A stretch of 64,000 bases of DNA from the NCBI RefSeq assembly GCF_963974515.1, contig NZ_CAXBDD010000002.1:62001-126000 (forward strand). The letters run 5' to 3'. The stretch's first letter is position 1, and every line of letters begins with the position of its first letter. The notes below the pieces were generated by a model. That model saw nothing but the letters and a program-made list of their open reading frames with translations, was not told the origin of the DNA and searched no databases. Origin of the DNA: Sunxiuqinia sp963974515. Its GTDB lineage: Bacteria; Bacteroidota; Bacteroidia; Bacteroidales; Prolixibacteraceae. A program made the position numbers and the translations under genes. This document shows, piece after piece, positions 7,307 through 16,569 of this stretch.

Positions 7307-8356
7307 ATGAAGATAACCAGTAAAACATTTGGCAACCTGCCCAACGGAGCTCAGGCTGATTTGTTTACCTTGAGTAATGACCACAGTGTTGTGATTAAAG
7401 TGACCAATTATGGCGCCATTATCACTTCCATTGAAACACCTGACAAGAGTGGAAAAACCAGCAATATTGTATGTGGCTTTGAAAGATTGGAAGATTATCT
7501 GAGTGAAGAGTACCTGGGCAGCTATCCATACTTTGGCTCTATAATCGGGCGAAATGGAAACCGCATTGCCAATGGAAAATATAAGATTGACGGCATCGAG
7601 TACAATGGGGCAATCAATAATGGGCCCAACCATCTGCATGGCGGACTGGAAGGTTTCGATAAAAAATTGTGGAAAGCCGAAATGTTTGAAAATGAAACTG
7701 AAGTTGGTGTAAAATTGACTTACACCAGTGTGGATGGCGAAGAAGGCTACCCGGGAACTTTGGTGACAAACTGCATTTACACCTTGAACAACGAGAATGA
7801 ACTGGCTATTAAATACGAAGCTGAAACCGACAAGAAAACCTTGGTCAACCTCACCAACCATAGCTACTTCAACCTTACGGGTGGCCAGGAAAACATCAAG
7901 AATCATGAGCTGGAACTTTCAGCCAGCAAGATGACTGAAAGCGTGGATTTGATACCTACGGGGAAAATTATTCCGGTTGAAGGAACTGCTTTTGACTTTA
8001 CCAGCAATAAAAAGCTTGGGCAAGACATTGACAGCTTGCCTGATGGCTACGACCTGAATTACGTATTGGACAATGAAGAAGGGAAATTTGTTTTTGTCGG
8101 ACGATTGAAAGAAGCCACAAGCGGACGCCAGGTTGAAGTGTACACCACCCAGCCGGGGATTCAGGTTTACACGGGCTACTGGATTCCGGAACTGACCATC
8201 CGGGGAGAAAAGAAATTTGGAAGTTATGCCGGCGTAGCGCTGGAAACCCAGCATTATCCTGATGCACCCAATCACACCGAATTTCCGTCAACGGTGCTGG
8301 CCCCAGGCGAAAAATACGAAGAACAGACCGTTTATAAGTTTGGGTTGATTGAATAG
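7307..8356 (+). CDS. galM: Aldose 1-epimerase (mutarotase)
   Basis: A 349-residue galactose mutarotase that interconverts alpha and beta anomers so that galactokinase receives the alpha form. Family marks are GRNGNRIANGKY, the NHLHGG segment with the catalytic His, LTNHSYFNL with the second His, TTQPGIQVYTG, and near the C-terminus the catalytic Glu in ALETQHYPDAPNH. A TTG at 7298 could extend it by three residues, but the ATG at 7307 is preferred. It is transcribed divergently from gntR and closes the galactose module; a terminator follows at 8428. No signal peptide is seen, so the enzyme is cytoplasmic. Confidence 0.94.
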   Translation: MKITSKTFGNLPNGAQADLFTLSNDHSVVIKVTNYGAIITSIETPDKSGKTSNIVCGFERLEDYLSEEYLGSYPYFGSIIGRNGNRIANGKYKIDGIEYNGAINNGPNHLHGGLEGFDKKLWKAEMFENETEVGVKLTYTSVDGEEGYPGTLVTNCIYTLNNENELAIKYEAETDKKTLVNLTNHSYFNLTGGQENIKNHELELSASKMTESVDLIPTGKIIPVEGTAFDFTSNKKLGQDIDSLPDGYDLNYVLDNEEGKFVFVGRLKEATSGRQVEVYTTQPGIQVYTGYWIPELTIRGEKKFGSYAGVALETQHYPDAPNHTEFPSTVLAPGEKYEEQTVYKFGLIE

Positions 8357-8427
8357 GATCAAATCAATGGCTCTAACTCGCTAGGGCAACTATGTAGTTA
8401 TTTGCTAAGGCATTTTGATGATTATTG

Positions 8428-8468
8428 AAGCCCTCAGAGTTTGAAAATCCTGAGGGCTTTTTTCTTTT
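8428..8468 (+). terminator. Terminator after galM
   Basis: A 10-bp perfect stem AAGCCCTCAG/CTGAGGGCTT with a 12-nt loop, followed by TTTTTCTTTT on the + strand. It lies 72 bp past the galM stop. Confidence 0.85.
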
Positions 8469-8471
8469 CAG

Positions 8472-8500
8472 TTGGACCTGTGAAAAAAATTGTATTTTTG
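8472..8500 (+). promoter_or_regulatory. Promoter of the acyl-CoA ligase gene
   Basis: TTG (8472-8474), 18 bases, then TATTTTTG (8493-8500), a near-ideal Bacteroidota promoter just after the galM terminator and 33 bp before the ATG at 8534. Confidence 0.7.
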
Positions 8501-8533
8501 GCTCCTACCGAAAAAATAATTAAATCAAGGCGA

Positions 8534-10441
8534 ATGAAAACGATTATAGAGCTCTTTGAAACCAGTGTAAGCAATTACGGCGAGCATATTTATTTGTGGG
8601 AAAAGAAACAGGGAGGCTATCAGGGAACGACTTACCGGCAGACACGTGAAGAAGTACTTCAATTGGCTGCAGGCTTTTTATCAATTGGTATTGAAAAAGG
8701 TGACCGGATTGGCTTGGTTTCAGAAGGCCGAAACCAATGGATTATTAGCGAACTGGGCATGTTGTATGCCGGCGCTGTCAATGTTCCCATGTCAGTCAAG
8801 CTCGATGAAGCGAGCGAGTTGAAGTTCCGCCTCTCACACTCCGGTGCACGCATGGTTATTGTATCCAAGGGGCAGGCCGCGAAAATTGAAGCCATTCGCA
8901 ACGAAGTTCCTACGCTTGAGAAAATAATTTACCTGGACAAAAAAGAAGATTTAGGTCAAAGCGACCTCTACTATGGTGATATCATTGAAAAGGGAAAAAG
9001 TTTTCTGAAAGAGAACAAGAAAAAGCTCGAAGCAGTTTACCAAAATATTCAACCCAACGATTTGGCCAATATTTCCTACACTTCAGGGACAACCGCCGAT
9101 CCCAAAGGAATCATGCTAACGCATCTGAACTATGCGGCCAACACCATTCAATCGAACTCGCTGATGGATATTACTTCGGATTGGAAAACGCTGGCCTTCT
9201 TGCCTTGGGACCATTCCTTTGCACATACTGCCTGTCTTTACTGTTTCATGTACAATGGCGCCAGCATCGCATCGCTCGAGGTAGGTTCAACCCCCATGGA
9301 AACGCTAAAAAATATTCCAAAGAATATCAAGGAAATTCAACCTAATATTTTGATGAGCGTCCCAGCTGTTGCCAAAAATTTCAGAAAAGGCATTGAAACC
9401 AACATCAGGCAAAAAGGAAAAACAGCCGAAAAACTATTCAATCACGCTTTAGATATTGCCTATAAATACAATGGTTTTGGGCATGACAAAGGTAAGGGAA
9501 TGCGTTTCATCTACAAACCCTTGATGGCCTTTTACGATAAAATATTATTTTCAAAAATAAGGGAAGGTTTTGGAGGAAACTTAAAGCTGTTTATTGGCGG
9601 AGGAGCCCTGCTCGATATTGAATTGCAGCGATTTTTCTACGCGATTGGAATGCCCATGTGCCAGGGTTACGGACTTTCTGAAGCATCGCCGGTTATTTCA
9701 TCGAATGCGTTGCACGCCATCAAGTTTGGCTCATCGGGTAAGCCCGTAAAATACATGGAGCTGAAAATTGTGGACGATGAAGGAAAGGAATTGCCCACCG
9801 GGCAAAAAGGTGAAATCATCATTAAAGGCGACAACGTGATGCTGGGCTACTGGAAAAACCCGCAGGCTACGGCAGATACCATTAAAGATGGCTGGCTACA
9901 CACCGGCGACATGGGCTATGTAGACAAAGATGGCTTTCTCTATGTCCTGGGGCGCTTTAAAAGTTTATTGATTGGAAACGATGGAGAAAAATTCAGCCCC
10001 GAAGGGATTGAGGAAGCCCTTATTGATCAGTCAAAATTCATTGACCAGTGCGTGCTTCATAACAATCAAAATCCATACACTTCGGGCATGATTGTTCCAA
10101 ACATTCAGGCAATTAACCAAGAATTGAAGCATAAAGGTGTTACTCCAGGAACCGACGAAGGCTATGTTGAGAGCATTAAAATACTCTGGGCTGAGTTAAA
10201 CAAATACCGGCCAGGCGGAGAATTTGAAAACCAGTTTCCACAGCGTTGGCTACCTGCAACGGTTGTTATCCTTCCAGAAGCATTTACAGAGAAAAATCAC
10301 CTGCTGAACTCCCTGATGAAAATAGTGCGCGGAAAAATTAACGAGTACTTTGCTGAAGAATTGGAATTCCTTTATACACCCGAAGCCAAAAACATGATTA
10401 ACGATCGCAACATTGCTGCGATTCGAAAATGGAACAGTTGA
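8534..10441 (+). CDS. Long-chain acyl-CoA synthetase (AMP-binding)
   Basis: A 635-residue adenylate-forming enzyme that activates a fatty acid with ATP and transfers it to CoA. Motifs in order: the phosphate-binding ANISYTSGTTADPKG near residue 180, GYGLSEASPV, and the hinge region GWLHTGDMGYVDKDG followed by LGRFK. The length and the insert around residues 270-340 fit the long-chain FadD/FAA group rather than acetyl-CoA synthetase. The reading frame is open back to 8441, but this stretch overlaps the galM terminator and the promoter at 8472-8500, so the ATG at 8534 is the start. A beta-propeller gene follows after 42 bp on the same strand and may be co-transcribed. Confidence 0.9.
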   Translation: MKTIIELFETSVSNYGEHIYLWEKKQGGYQGTTYRQTREEVLQLAAGFLSIGIEKGDRIGLVSEGRNQWIISELGMLYAGAVNVPMSVKLDEASELKFRLSHSGARMVIVSKGQAAKIEAIRNEVPTLEKIIYLDKKEDLGQSDLYYGDIIEKGKSFLKENKKKLEAVYQNIQPNDLANISYTSGTTADPKGIMLTHLNYAANTIQSNSLMDITSDWKTLAFLPWDHSFAHTACLYCFMYNGASIASLEVGSTPMETLKNIPKNIKEIQPNILMSVPAVAKNFRKGIETNIRQKGKTAEKLFNHALDIAYKYNGFGHDKGKGMRFIYKPLMAFYDKILFSKIREGFGGNLKLFIGGGALLDIELQRFFYAIGMPMCQGYGLSEASPVISSNALHAIKFGSSGKPVKYMELKIVDDEGKELPTGQKGEIIIKGDNVMLGYWKNPQATADTIKDGWLHTGDMGYVDKDGFLYVLGRFKSLLIGNDGEKFSPEGIEEALIDQSKFIDQCVLHNNQNPYTSGMIVPNIQAINQELKHKGVTPGTDEGYVESIKILWAELNKYRPGGEFENQFPQRWLPATVVILPEAFTEKNHLLNSLMKIVRGKINEYFAEELEFLYTPEAKNMINDRNIAAIRKWNS

Positions 10442-10483
10442 CTTAACCCCCCTTCCCTCACCCGGAAGTACAAATTTTAAATC

Positions 10484-11692
10484 ATGAAACTAGCCTTTCT
10501 AATCATACTAATCTGCCTTCCAGTACTCTTTTTTGGACAGGCACACCGCTGGCATGGGACCAACCAAGATGCTCGCTATCCAGACACCGATCTTTTGGAT
10601 GAATGGCCCAGTGACACGCTACCAATCAAACAGACCTACAGCGGCATCGGTGAAGGTTATGGGTCGCCCTCCATTACCGAAGCCGGTTTGTTTATTGCCG
10701 GCATGCACGATTCAACGGGCTATGTTTTCCATTTTTCTCATGACGGTGAAATGGTCTGGAAAACTGAGTATGGTCAGGATTTCACTTTTCGATTTCCCGG
10801 ATCGCGTGGCACGCCTACCTTGGACGATGGCAAACTCTATTACTCAGGAGCCTATGGCGATGCTGTCTGCCTGGACATGAAAACCGGCAAAATAATCTGG
10901 CACGTCAACATTTTTGAAAAATATGGAGGTGAGCTGATCAAATGGGGCTACACCGAGTCACCATTGGTTTACAAAGATTTGGTTATTCTGCAACCTGGCG
11001 GTCAGGAAGTTTCTCTGGTTGGGCTAAACAAATATGATGGTACGGTGGTTTGGGAAACCGAAGTGGAAGGAAATGCGAATGCTTATAGCACGCCGCGGCT
11101 TATCGAGCACAACGGAAAAACCCTTTGCTTGCTCAATCTCGATTTCAACTTGGTTTTGTTTGATCCGAAAACGGGCGTGGTGAAACTAAAACATGCATTG
11201 ACCGAAAGGCGCGGTAACCACTCGAACGAACCGATATATCAGGATGGACAAATCTTCTACTCTTCCGGCTACGGAGAAGGTTCGGTCATGTATAAAATTA
11301 ACGATGCCACACAGCAGTTGGATACACTGTGGCAGAATACCGATTTCGATTCGAAGTTGAGTGGAATACAAGTGGTTGACGGATTGATTCACGGCACGGC
11401 GGATCAAAAGAAACACTGGGCTGCCTTACGGTGGATCGACGGAGAAGAAGTTTTTACGACTCGCGAAATAAAACCGGGCGCTTTTGTAATGGCCGACGGC
11501 AAATTCTTTATTTTCACTGAAACAGGAGAAATCGCCTTGGCCAAACCAACTCCAGAGGGGTTTGAACTCATTAGCCGTTTTGAAAGTCCTGAATTTCCAA
11601 CCGTTCATGCTTATTCACATCCAGTAATTTATATGGGAGACTTATTTGTCCGATTCAGTAATTCCGTCTGGCGATACAAAATTTCAAAATGA
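10484..11692 (+). CDS. Exported PQQ-like beta-propeller (BamB-type fold) protein
   Basis: A 402-residue protein with a signal peptide (MKLAFLIILICLPVLFFGQA) and then a run of short repeats of the kind seen in quinoprotein/BamB propellers, for example GKLYYSGAYGDAVCLDMKTGKIIWHVN and NKYDGTVVWETEVEG. It has no quinone-enzyme catalytic signature that I can identify, so it is more probably a binding or scaffold protein in the periplasm than a dehydrogenase. It is not BamB itself by context: the tgt/bam neighbours are missing. It follows the acyl-CoA ligase on the same strand. Function unknown. Confidence 0.75.
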   Translation: MKLAFLIILICLPVLFFGQAHRWHGTNQDARYPDTDLLDEWPSDTLPIKQTYSGIGEGYGSPSITEAGLFIAGMHDSTGYVFHFSHDGEMVWKTEYGQDFTFRFPGSRGTPTLDDGKLYYSGAYGDAVCLDMKTGKIIWHVNIFEKYGGELIKWGYTESPLVYKDLVILQPGGQEVSLVGLNKYDGTVVWETEVEGNANAYSTPRLIEHNGKTLCLLNLDFNLVLFDPKTGVVKLKHALTERRGNHSNEPIYQDGQIFYSSGYGEGSVMYKINDATQQLDTLWQNTDFDSKLSGIQVVDGLIHGTADQKKHWAALRWIDGEEVFTTREIKPGAFVMADGKFFIFTETGEIALAKPTPEGFELISRFESPEFPTVHAYSHPVIYMGDLFVRFSNSVWRYKISK

Positions 11693-12214
11693 CATCCGGC
11701 ATGCTTTGATCATAGTATAAATGAAGTAGTCAAAATTCTAGAAAAAATAGAACGTTCAAATAAAAAAGTTAAAATACTAATTACAATTCCTATCTTATTG
11801 TTTTATAGTAATATAAACAGACGTATTTTTGGAATAAACAAATCTTCCAGTCAATAAATCACTCCTAATAACAGCATTTTTAACATTCGTTAAGGTATTT
11901 GGAGCATACGATTTTATATTCAGGTGATGCACGCTAACAATATGTATATCAATTTATTGCAGCCATCCATTCATTCCACCGGCTTAAAATAAAATATAAA
12001 AAGGTACGGAAATCACGTATTGCAGGTTGCTTATAAATTGGCGTTTATTTGTCGCGTTGCTAGCAGTGAACAAAAGGAAACATAACCTTTAAAGTAATTT
12101 GATCCCTGGATAAGAATGTGAGCAAGAAGTGTTGACATTCTCATCCGTTGCAGACTCTTTCATTTTTTTCCGTTAATCCATTTTTTTACTAAAAGACAAT
12201 TTTAATACACAAGT
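11693..12214. other. 522-bp AT-rich intergenic region, no gene seen
   Basis: AT-rich, with stops in every frame and no recognisable RNA or protein remnant. It holds TATTTTTG at about 11825 (no TTG at the right distance) and a weak inverted repeat GAATGT/ACATTC at about 12115-12140 that flanks a TTGACA. It must contain the promoter of the peroxiredoxin gene, which I could not place with confidence. Confidence 0.5.
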
Positions 12215-12940
12215 ATGAAAACGAATGCGTTATTTCTTCTTCTCTTTTTTTATGTGATCAGTGTCGCTTATGCTCAGTCCAATCAAATCCCGTTAATAGG
12301 CGCTAAAGCACCCGTATTTACAGCACAAACAACCAATGGTGAATTAACATTCCCAAGCGACTTCGGCGAAAGCTGGAAAATACTTTTTAGTCATCCGAAA
12401 GATTTTACGCCAGTGTGTTCTTCTGAGCTTCTTGAGTTAGCCTACATGCAAAAAGAACTCGATTTATTGAATGTGAAATTCGCGATTATTTCAACTGATG
12501 ATCTATCGCAGCATAACATGTGGAAAGCCCATCTCGAAGAGTTGGACTACAAAGGTAGAGGAAAGCAAACCATCCAGTTTCCCATCATTGATGATTCATC
12601 AAAGAAAGTTTCCATCACTTATGGCATGCTACACGCGCCGACGAGCACCAGCCGCGATATTCGCGGAGTGTACATCATTGACCCTCAAAACACGGTACGC
12701 TCAATTAACTTCTATCCGATAGAAATAGGACGGAACATCACTGAAATTGAACGAACCATTCTTGCCCTCCAGGCAGCAGACAAAACCAAGTTACTGACAC
12801 CTGCCAACTGGACGACGGGAGATGATATGATGGTCCCACACTTTCCTTATACTCAAAAAGATTTGGCAAATAACCCGGACTTGAAAAATGAATATTATAA
12901 TGTGGGAGACCGAATGTGGTTTAAGAAAGTTAGTAAATAG
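12215..12940 (+). CDS. Exported 1-Cys peroxiredoxin (Prx6-like)
   Basis: A 241-residue peroxidase of hydrogen and alkyl peroxides. Residues 1-20 are a signal peptide (ending AYAQ), so the enzyme acts in the periplasm or outside. The active-site motif PKDFTPVCSS at 61-70 carries the peroxidatic Cys68 and Thr65, and the chain contains no other cysteine, so any resolving thiol must come from another molecule. The layout, with the long C-terminal extension (NWTTGDDMMVPHFPYT), matches the Prx6/AhpE-like 1-Cys class; PANWTTGDD is typical of that class. Most Prx6 proteins are cytoplasmic and around 210-220 residues; here the extra length is the signal peptide. It is a single gene followed by a terminator. 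Confidence 0.9.
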   Translation: MKTNALFLLLFFYVISVAYAQSNQIPLIGAKAPVFTAQTTNGELTFPSDFGESWKILFSHPKDFTPVCSSELLELAYMQKELDLLNVKFAIISTDDLSQHNMWKAHLEELDYKGRGKQTIQFPIIDDSSKKVSITYGMLHAPTSTSRDIRGVYIIDPQNTVRSINFYPIEIGRNITEIERTILALQAADKTKLLTPANWTTGDDMMVPHFPYTQKDLANNPDLKNEYYNVGDRMWFKKVSK

Positions 12941-13011
12941 CCCAAACTTAGGTTGAGAATTTTTGCGATTATTTTCAATTGTTTGAGGGCATTTAATTTA
13001 ACAGCAGCAGG

Positions 13012-13042
13012 AAGGGGCTTTTAGGGCCCCTTTCAATTTTTT
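13012..13042 (+). terminator. Terminator between peroxiredoxin and hydrolase genes
   Basis: Stem AAGGGGC/GCCCCTT with a 7-nt loop, followed by TCAATTTTTT on the + strand. The convergent hydrolase gene ends at 13059, so the stem may serve both strands. Confidence 0.65.
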
Positions 13043-13058
13043 ACTATTCCCTGCTCCA

Positions 13059-13856
13059 TTAAATCTCTGATAAAATTGTTTTAATTCTTTTCCATGATTC
13101 ATCGCGGGCCTTTTTATTGTCACCCAATTCTTCAGGGGCGTCGCCCTGACGCATGTAGGCATGACCTGCGCCGTCATAAATTACATAATCATAGATTTTT
13201 CCGGCTTCTTTCATCATCTTTTCCGTTGCCGGAATGCCCGAATTGATGCGGGAATCATTTTCACCATAAAAACCGTAAACAGGGGCCGTTATCCGCTCAA
13301 TTTCTGAAGCTGATTCCGGGGCACTGCCGTAAAAGACCAAAGCTGCTTTCAGCTTGTCGTTGTTGGTGGCAAACCGAAAGCTCTGCGAACCACCCCAGCA
13401 AAAACCGATCGCTACTGTTTTTCCATTGCCTGCCTGCATTTTGGCCGCATAGGATTGCACGGCATTCAAATCGTTTTTCACCTGTTCCGGAGCTAACTCA
13501 TAAATGGCGTTGCGGGCATCATCTGATGAAGGAAAATCGCTGGTTTTTTGATAGTCGGTTGAGAAGTCCGACAGCATATCAGGTGCTACAGCAATGTAAC
13601 CAGCCTTGGCTAATTGGTCGGAAAAACTTCGCACCCAATCTGTTAAACCGCGATTTTCGTGAATTACAATGGCAACAGTTGCTTCTTTGGAGACTTCGGG
13701 GAACACCACAAAGCAGTGAACTTCCCGCTCGCCGGATTTTACCTTCACCCATTCGTGATGACGTGGTGACGCTTCCAACTGTCTACGGGCAAAATCCTGC
13801 GCATTTGCCTCACTCAAAAACAGCACAAATACAATTAGACTGACTATTTTTACCAT
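13059..13856 (-). CDS. Exported dienelactone-hydrolase-family protein
   Basis: A 265-residue alpha/beta hydrolase with a signal peptide (cut after SEANA, about residue 19). The family triad can be placed: nucleophile Cys153 in GFCWGG, Asp201 in YGENDSR and His232 in GAGHAYM, with Glu67 in IHENRG next to the oxyanion site. A cysteine nucleophile separates it from serine esterases and supports the dienelactone hydrolase family. Such exported members are common in Bacteroidota and their substrates are mostly unknown; a role in aromatic degradation is not supported by the neighbours. It ends convergently with the peroxiredoxin gene. Confidence 0.88.
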   Translation of the reverse strand: MVKIVSLIVFVLFLSEANAQDFARRQLEASPRHHEWVKVKSGEREVHCFVVFPEVSKEATVAIVIHENRGLTDWVRSFSDQLAKAGYIAVAPDMLSDFSTDYQKTSDFPSSDDARNAIYELAPEQVKNDLNAVQSYAAKMQAGNGKTVAIGFCWGGSQSFRFATNNDKLKAALVFYGSAPESASEIERITAPVYGFYGENDSRINSGIPATEKMMKEAGKIYDYVIYDGAGHAYMRQGDAPEELGDNKKARDESWKRIKTILSEI

Positions 13857-14047
13857 GATTTTTCATTATTGGTTATCAAAGGATTAACAATAACTCAAGT
13901 CGTATTGTTTGTAAAGAGGAGTAGAGAAGTATGAACCTAAAAAAATCCTTATCATCCGTCAAATCTATGGTTAGTTACAAAGAAGGTAAAATCGCGACAC
14001 CCAATGGCTCAAAACGTCGGCGTTTCCCTTTTCTTCGCGGAAAACGT

Positions 14048-15688
14048 CTACAGCCCGAGCACTTCAGGTCCCTGTTCAAAAACAATATCAACAGGAATCC
14101 CAGCCTCACTAATTCGATCCAGATCGGCCTGTAAACCTTCGCGGATGAATCCCATTTCTTCAATCATCGCTTTTGCTTTTTCATAATCACCATCGCCTTG
14201 TACTGTCAAAATCAGGTCGGACAAATCCAACATGGCTTGTTTCATCTTTTCGTAATTCACGCGGTAGGTTCCTGTCGTATCATCGCGCTCAAAAGCTCCT
14301 TTTTCCTGGAAATAGTAAAAACGAATCATATTGGCTTTTCCGTGGGCGCTGGCGGCTCCAAAGCGTACCGAACGGAAAATGCCGGCCATGAAAGTAACCA
14401 TATTGTCCATCAGATCCTTGTCAGTAAACTCGCCCAATTCGTTCAGTTGATAAACGGCCCAAAGGCCCAAAATATCGGCCTTACTTTCTTCTATCGAGGT
14501 GTAGGTTTCCTTGAGCGCTTCACGAACAGTCTGATTTCCATTGATTGTACTTCCCAGCCCCAAACCGTGCGCCACTTCATGAAACATGGTATTTTCAAAA
14601 AACGCGTCAAATTTTACATGTTCACGCTGGTCTTCAGCAATCAGCAAATCGGTAATTGGCATTAAAATCTGGTCGAACTTGGCTTGCATCGAATTCTTTA
14701 ATTGCAATTTGCGACTGCCCTTATTGGCCCGAACTTGCTCATCGTTAGGCAGGTTGATGGCGATGGTTTTACTTCCGGCGTTACAATCACCGGCATAGTA
14801 TATGGCGTCGTATGCATTCAGGTCCGAATCCGAGCCGGGTGTCTCTTTTTTATAGACTTCTTGTGTTGGCAACGCCTTTTGAAGGTCGGGCAACAAGGCA
14901 GCATACTTATCGAGTCGGGCGCTCCACGCTTTGTCTTTCACTAAAATGAACGCTTCGTGAGCTGCTTTGTAGCCAAAAAGTTGGTCTTCGTAGTTTTCAA
15001 TGGGCCCTACCACAAAATCAATCGTATTGTTTTTCATGTCCATCCAGGCCACATCGCTTTCATAATACTCGTCGGTCAACAAAGCTTCGGCGCGCAGTTC
15101 AAGGTACTTTTTCAGTCCGGGGTCTTCGGCTAACTCCGACGCCTGGCGAATCGCTTCAACCGCCTCGCCAATCTGTTCTTGAAAAGCTTCGTGATACGGG
15201 ATGGCTGTTAGGTTTCTATCCTCATCACGACGGATCAAAGTATACTGGCTGGTTTTTGTGGGCTCATCCCAGGCTTCGAACTCAGCTTTCGTCATATCAG
15301 CCGGATAAAAGTTTGCCCCAGCTGGCTTTTCCCCAAAATCTTCCAAAAAAGCTTCATTGTCATTCAGCCGTTCCCAGGGCCCATAGTTGATTTTGATAAA
15401 CTTCCCCATGGCAGCCTCTGAAGCTTGAGACAACACCGATTCTTTTTCGCCAAAGGCTTCAATCCAAAAGATATCGTCCATGATTTCTGCTGCTTTGAAT
15501 AAATGAGGCAACATTTGTTTCTCTTTTTCGGTCAGTACCGAAAGATCTGTTGTCAGTTGAAATGAGACAAATGCATCGGCCTTCGAAGCGATTTCGCTTT
15601 TCACTGTATCCTCTTGTTTGGGTTTGTCGGTGCAGGAACTCATGAAGAGTCCGGCTCCCACCACCGTTAAAAAAATCAATTTATTCAT
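14048..15688 (-). CDS. Lipoprotein zinc peptidase, dipeptidyl-peptidase III-like (M49)
   Basis: A 546-residue protein with a lipoprotein signal (lipobox FMSSC, Cys19), so it is likely anchored in a periplasm-facing membrane. The zinc site reads FHEVAHGLGLG with His370, Glu371 and His374, and the second motif SIEESKADILGLW (Glu400/401, Asp405) lies 30 residues on, the spacing and wording of the M49 family (EECRAE in classical DPP III). Classical DPP III has a six-residue HExxGH motif; this protein has the five-residue HExxH, a known minority form. It probably trims dipeptides from peptides, though close homologues are often annotated only as zinc hydrolases. The next gene upstream starts 20 bp away on the same strand. 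Confidence 0.82.
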   Translation of the reverse strand: MNKLIFLTVVGAGLFMSSCTDKPKQEDTVKSEIASKADAFVSFQLTTDLSVLTEKEKQMLPHLFKAAEIMDDIFWIEAFGEKESVLSQASEAAMGKFIKINYGPWERLNDNEAFLEDFGEKPAGANFYPADMTKAEFEAWDEPTKTSQYTLIRRDEDRNLTAIPYHEAFQEQIGEAVEAIRQASELAEDPGLKKYLELRAEALLTDEYYESDVAWMDMKNNTIDFVVGPIENYEDQLFGYKAAHEAFILVKDKAWSARLDKYAALLPDLQKALPTQEVYKKETPGSDSDLNAYDAIYYAGDCNAGSKTIAINLPNDEQVRANKGSRKLQLKNSMQAKFDQILMPITDLLIAEDQREHVKFDAFFENTMFHEVAHGLGLGSTINGNQTVREALKETYTSIEESKADILGLWAVYQLNELGEFTDKDLMDNMVTFMAGIFRSVRFGAASAHGKANMIRFYYFQEKGAFERDDTTGTYRVNYEKMKQAMLDLSDLILTVQGDGDYEKAKAMIEEMGFIREGLQADLDRISEAGIPVDIVFEQGPEVLGL

Positions 15689-15707
15689 TGTAGTTTATTT
15701 TCAGTGA

Positions 15708-16028
15708 TTATTTCTCAAAACCATAATCCCGGTCAACCAGGGCAATGCGTGTTTTATAGCTTTTATACCAGCGCTCCTTTCCTAACCGCTGCGCAAAAAC
15801 GTGGTCTGCATGTATTTTCCAGTTCCGTATTGATTCAAGATCTCTCCAATAAGATATCGTCAATCCCAGTTCATTCCGTGCAGATTCGACGCCCAGAAAA
15901 CCGTCTTGCTGTTTTACCAGGGCCTCCATTTTTTCAGCAAGTTCCGCGTATTCCTTATCATCTATATCAGTTCTGACAGAGCTAAATATTACGGCATAAT
16001 AAGGAGGACGGGGAGTTTTTGCAATCAT
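15708..16028 (-). CDS. Antibiotic-biosynthesis-monooxygenase-fold (ABM) protein
   Basis: A 106-residue protein beginning MIAKTPRPPYYAVIFSS, with LVKQQDGFLGVESARN, ISYWRDLESIRNWKIHADH and a closing RWYKSYKTRIALVDRDYGF. This is the ferredoxin-like ABM/DUF4188-type dimer fold, whose members include cofactor-free monooxygenases and heme-degrading enzymes, but the close group to which this belongs has no fixed substrate. An alternative ATG at 16046 adds six residues. It is 19 bp upstream of the M49-like gene and may be co-transcribed with it. Confidence 0.8.
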   Translation of the reverse strand: MIAKTPRPPYYAVIFSSVRTDIDDKEYAELAEKMEALVKQQDGFLGVESARNELGLTISYWRDLESIRNWKIHADHVFAQRLGKERWYKSYKTRIALVDRDYGFEK

Positions 16029-16101
16029 TTTCGTTTCAATTATCAAATCACAGCATTATCTTGCTTCAAAAGAATGCAAAGTACTATTAGAATTGAACGA
16101 G

Positions 16102-16509
16102 CTATAAAAAATAAGGCACCGCCATCCCTTTAGCTACGAGTAAGTCATTCAGGCAATAGAAATCGGCGATGGCCCGGATATTATCATGCCCGGCGAGTAG
16201 TTCACCAGGAACACGAACGTACAATACCACAAGATAGCGGCCATACTTTCCTTTGCTGTCCTTGATGGTCTCCACGATAGCCAATGTTCCTTTCTTGACG
16301 AGCGATTTGACAAATCCGGAAGCCGCCACTCCCAACAAGTATTCCTCCGAATCTCTTTTTACACCGTAGACCTCCGGTGTGTCTACACCGTAGAGACGGA
16401 CGCGTTCGTTACGAACCCACACACTTAATCCCAGGTCTATGTCAATGTCGTAAGTGTCGCCATCGACTATCCGTTGTATTTCTGCCTGATATTGATACAT
16501 CGTTTGCAT
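16102..16509 (-). CDS. Staphylococcal-nuclease-like (TNase) protein
   Basis: A 135-residue thermonuclease-fold protein. The catalytic residues can be matched to staphylococcal nuclease: VDGDTYD (Asp ligands), RVRLYGVDTPEVYG (Arg and Asp/Glu) and DSKGKYGRYL (second Arg). There is no signal peptide, unlike the classical secreted enzyme, so this is a cytoplasmic form like those found in phages and bacterial genomes at large. A second in-frame ATG at 16500 (MYQYQ) is also possible. Neighbours give no hint of a pathway. Confidence 0.85.
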   Translation of the reverse strand: MQTMYQYQAEIQRIVDGDTYDIDIDLGLSVWVRNERVRLYGVDTPEVYGVKRDSEEYLLGVAASGFVKSLVKKGTLAIVETIKDSKGKYGRYLVVLYVRVPGELLAGHDNIRAIADFYCLNDLLVAKGMAVPYFL

Positions 16510-16534
16510 TTTTAAGTTACGAACGATAATTTAC

Positions 16535-16566
16535 AAAAAATGCTGCCAAAATTGGCAGCATTTTAA
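16535..16566 (-). terminator. Terminator after yidC
   Basis: Thirteen-base arms AAAATGCTGCCAA/TTGGCAGCATTTT around a very short loop, ending in a T run on the minus strand 4 bp past the yidC stop; nearly symmetric, so it may also stop readthrough from the other side. Confidence 0.8.
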
Positions 16567-16569
16567 ATA

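Noticed and set aside
13931..14134. Small plus-strand reading frame (67 codons) between the hydrolase and M49-like genes
   Set aside because: Its second half lies antisense to the M49-like gene, it has no start signal or family match, and the composition does not look coding.
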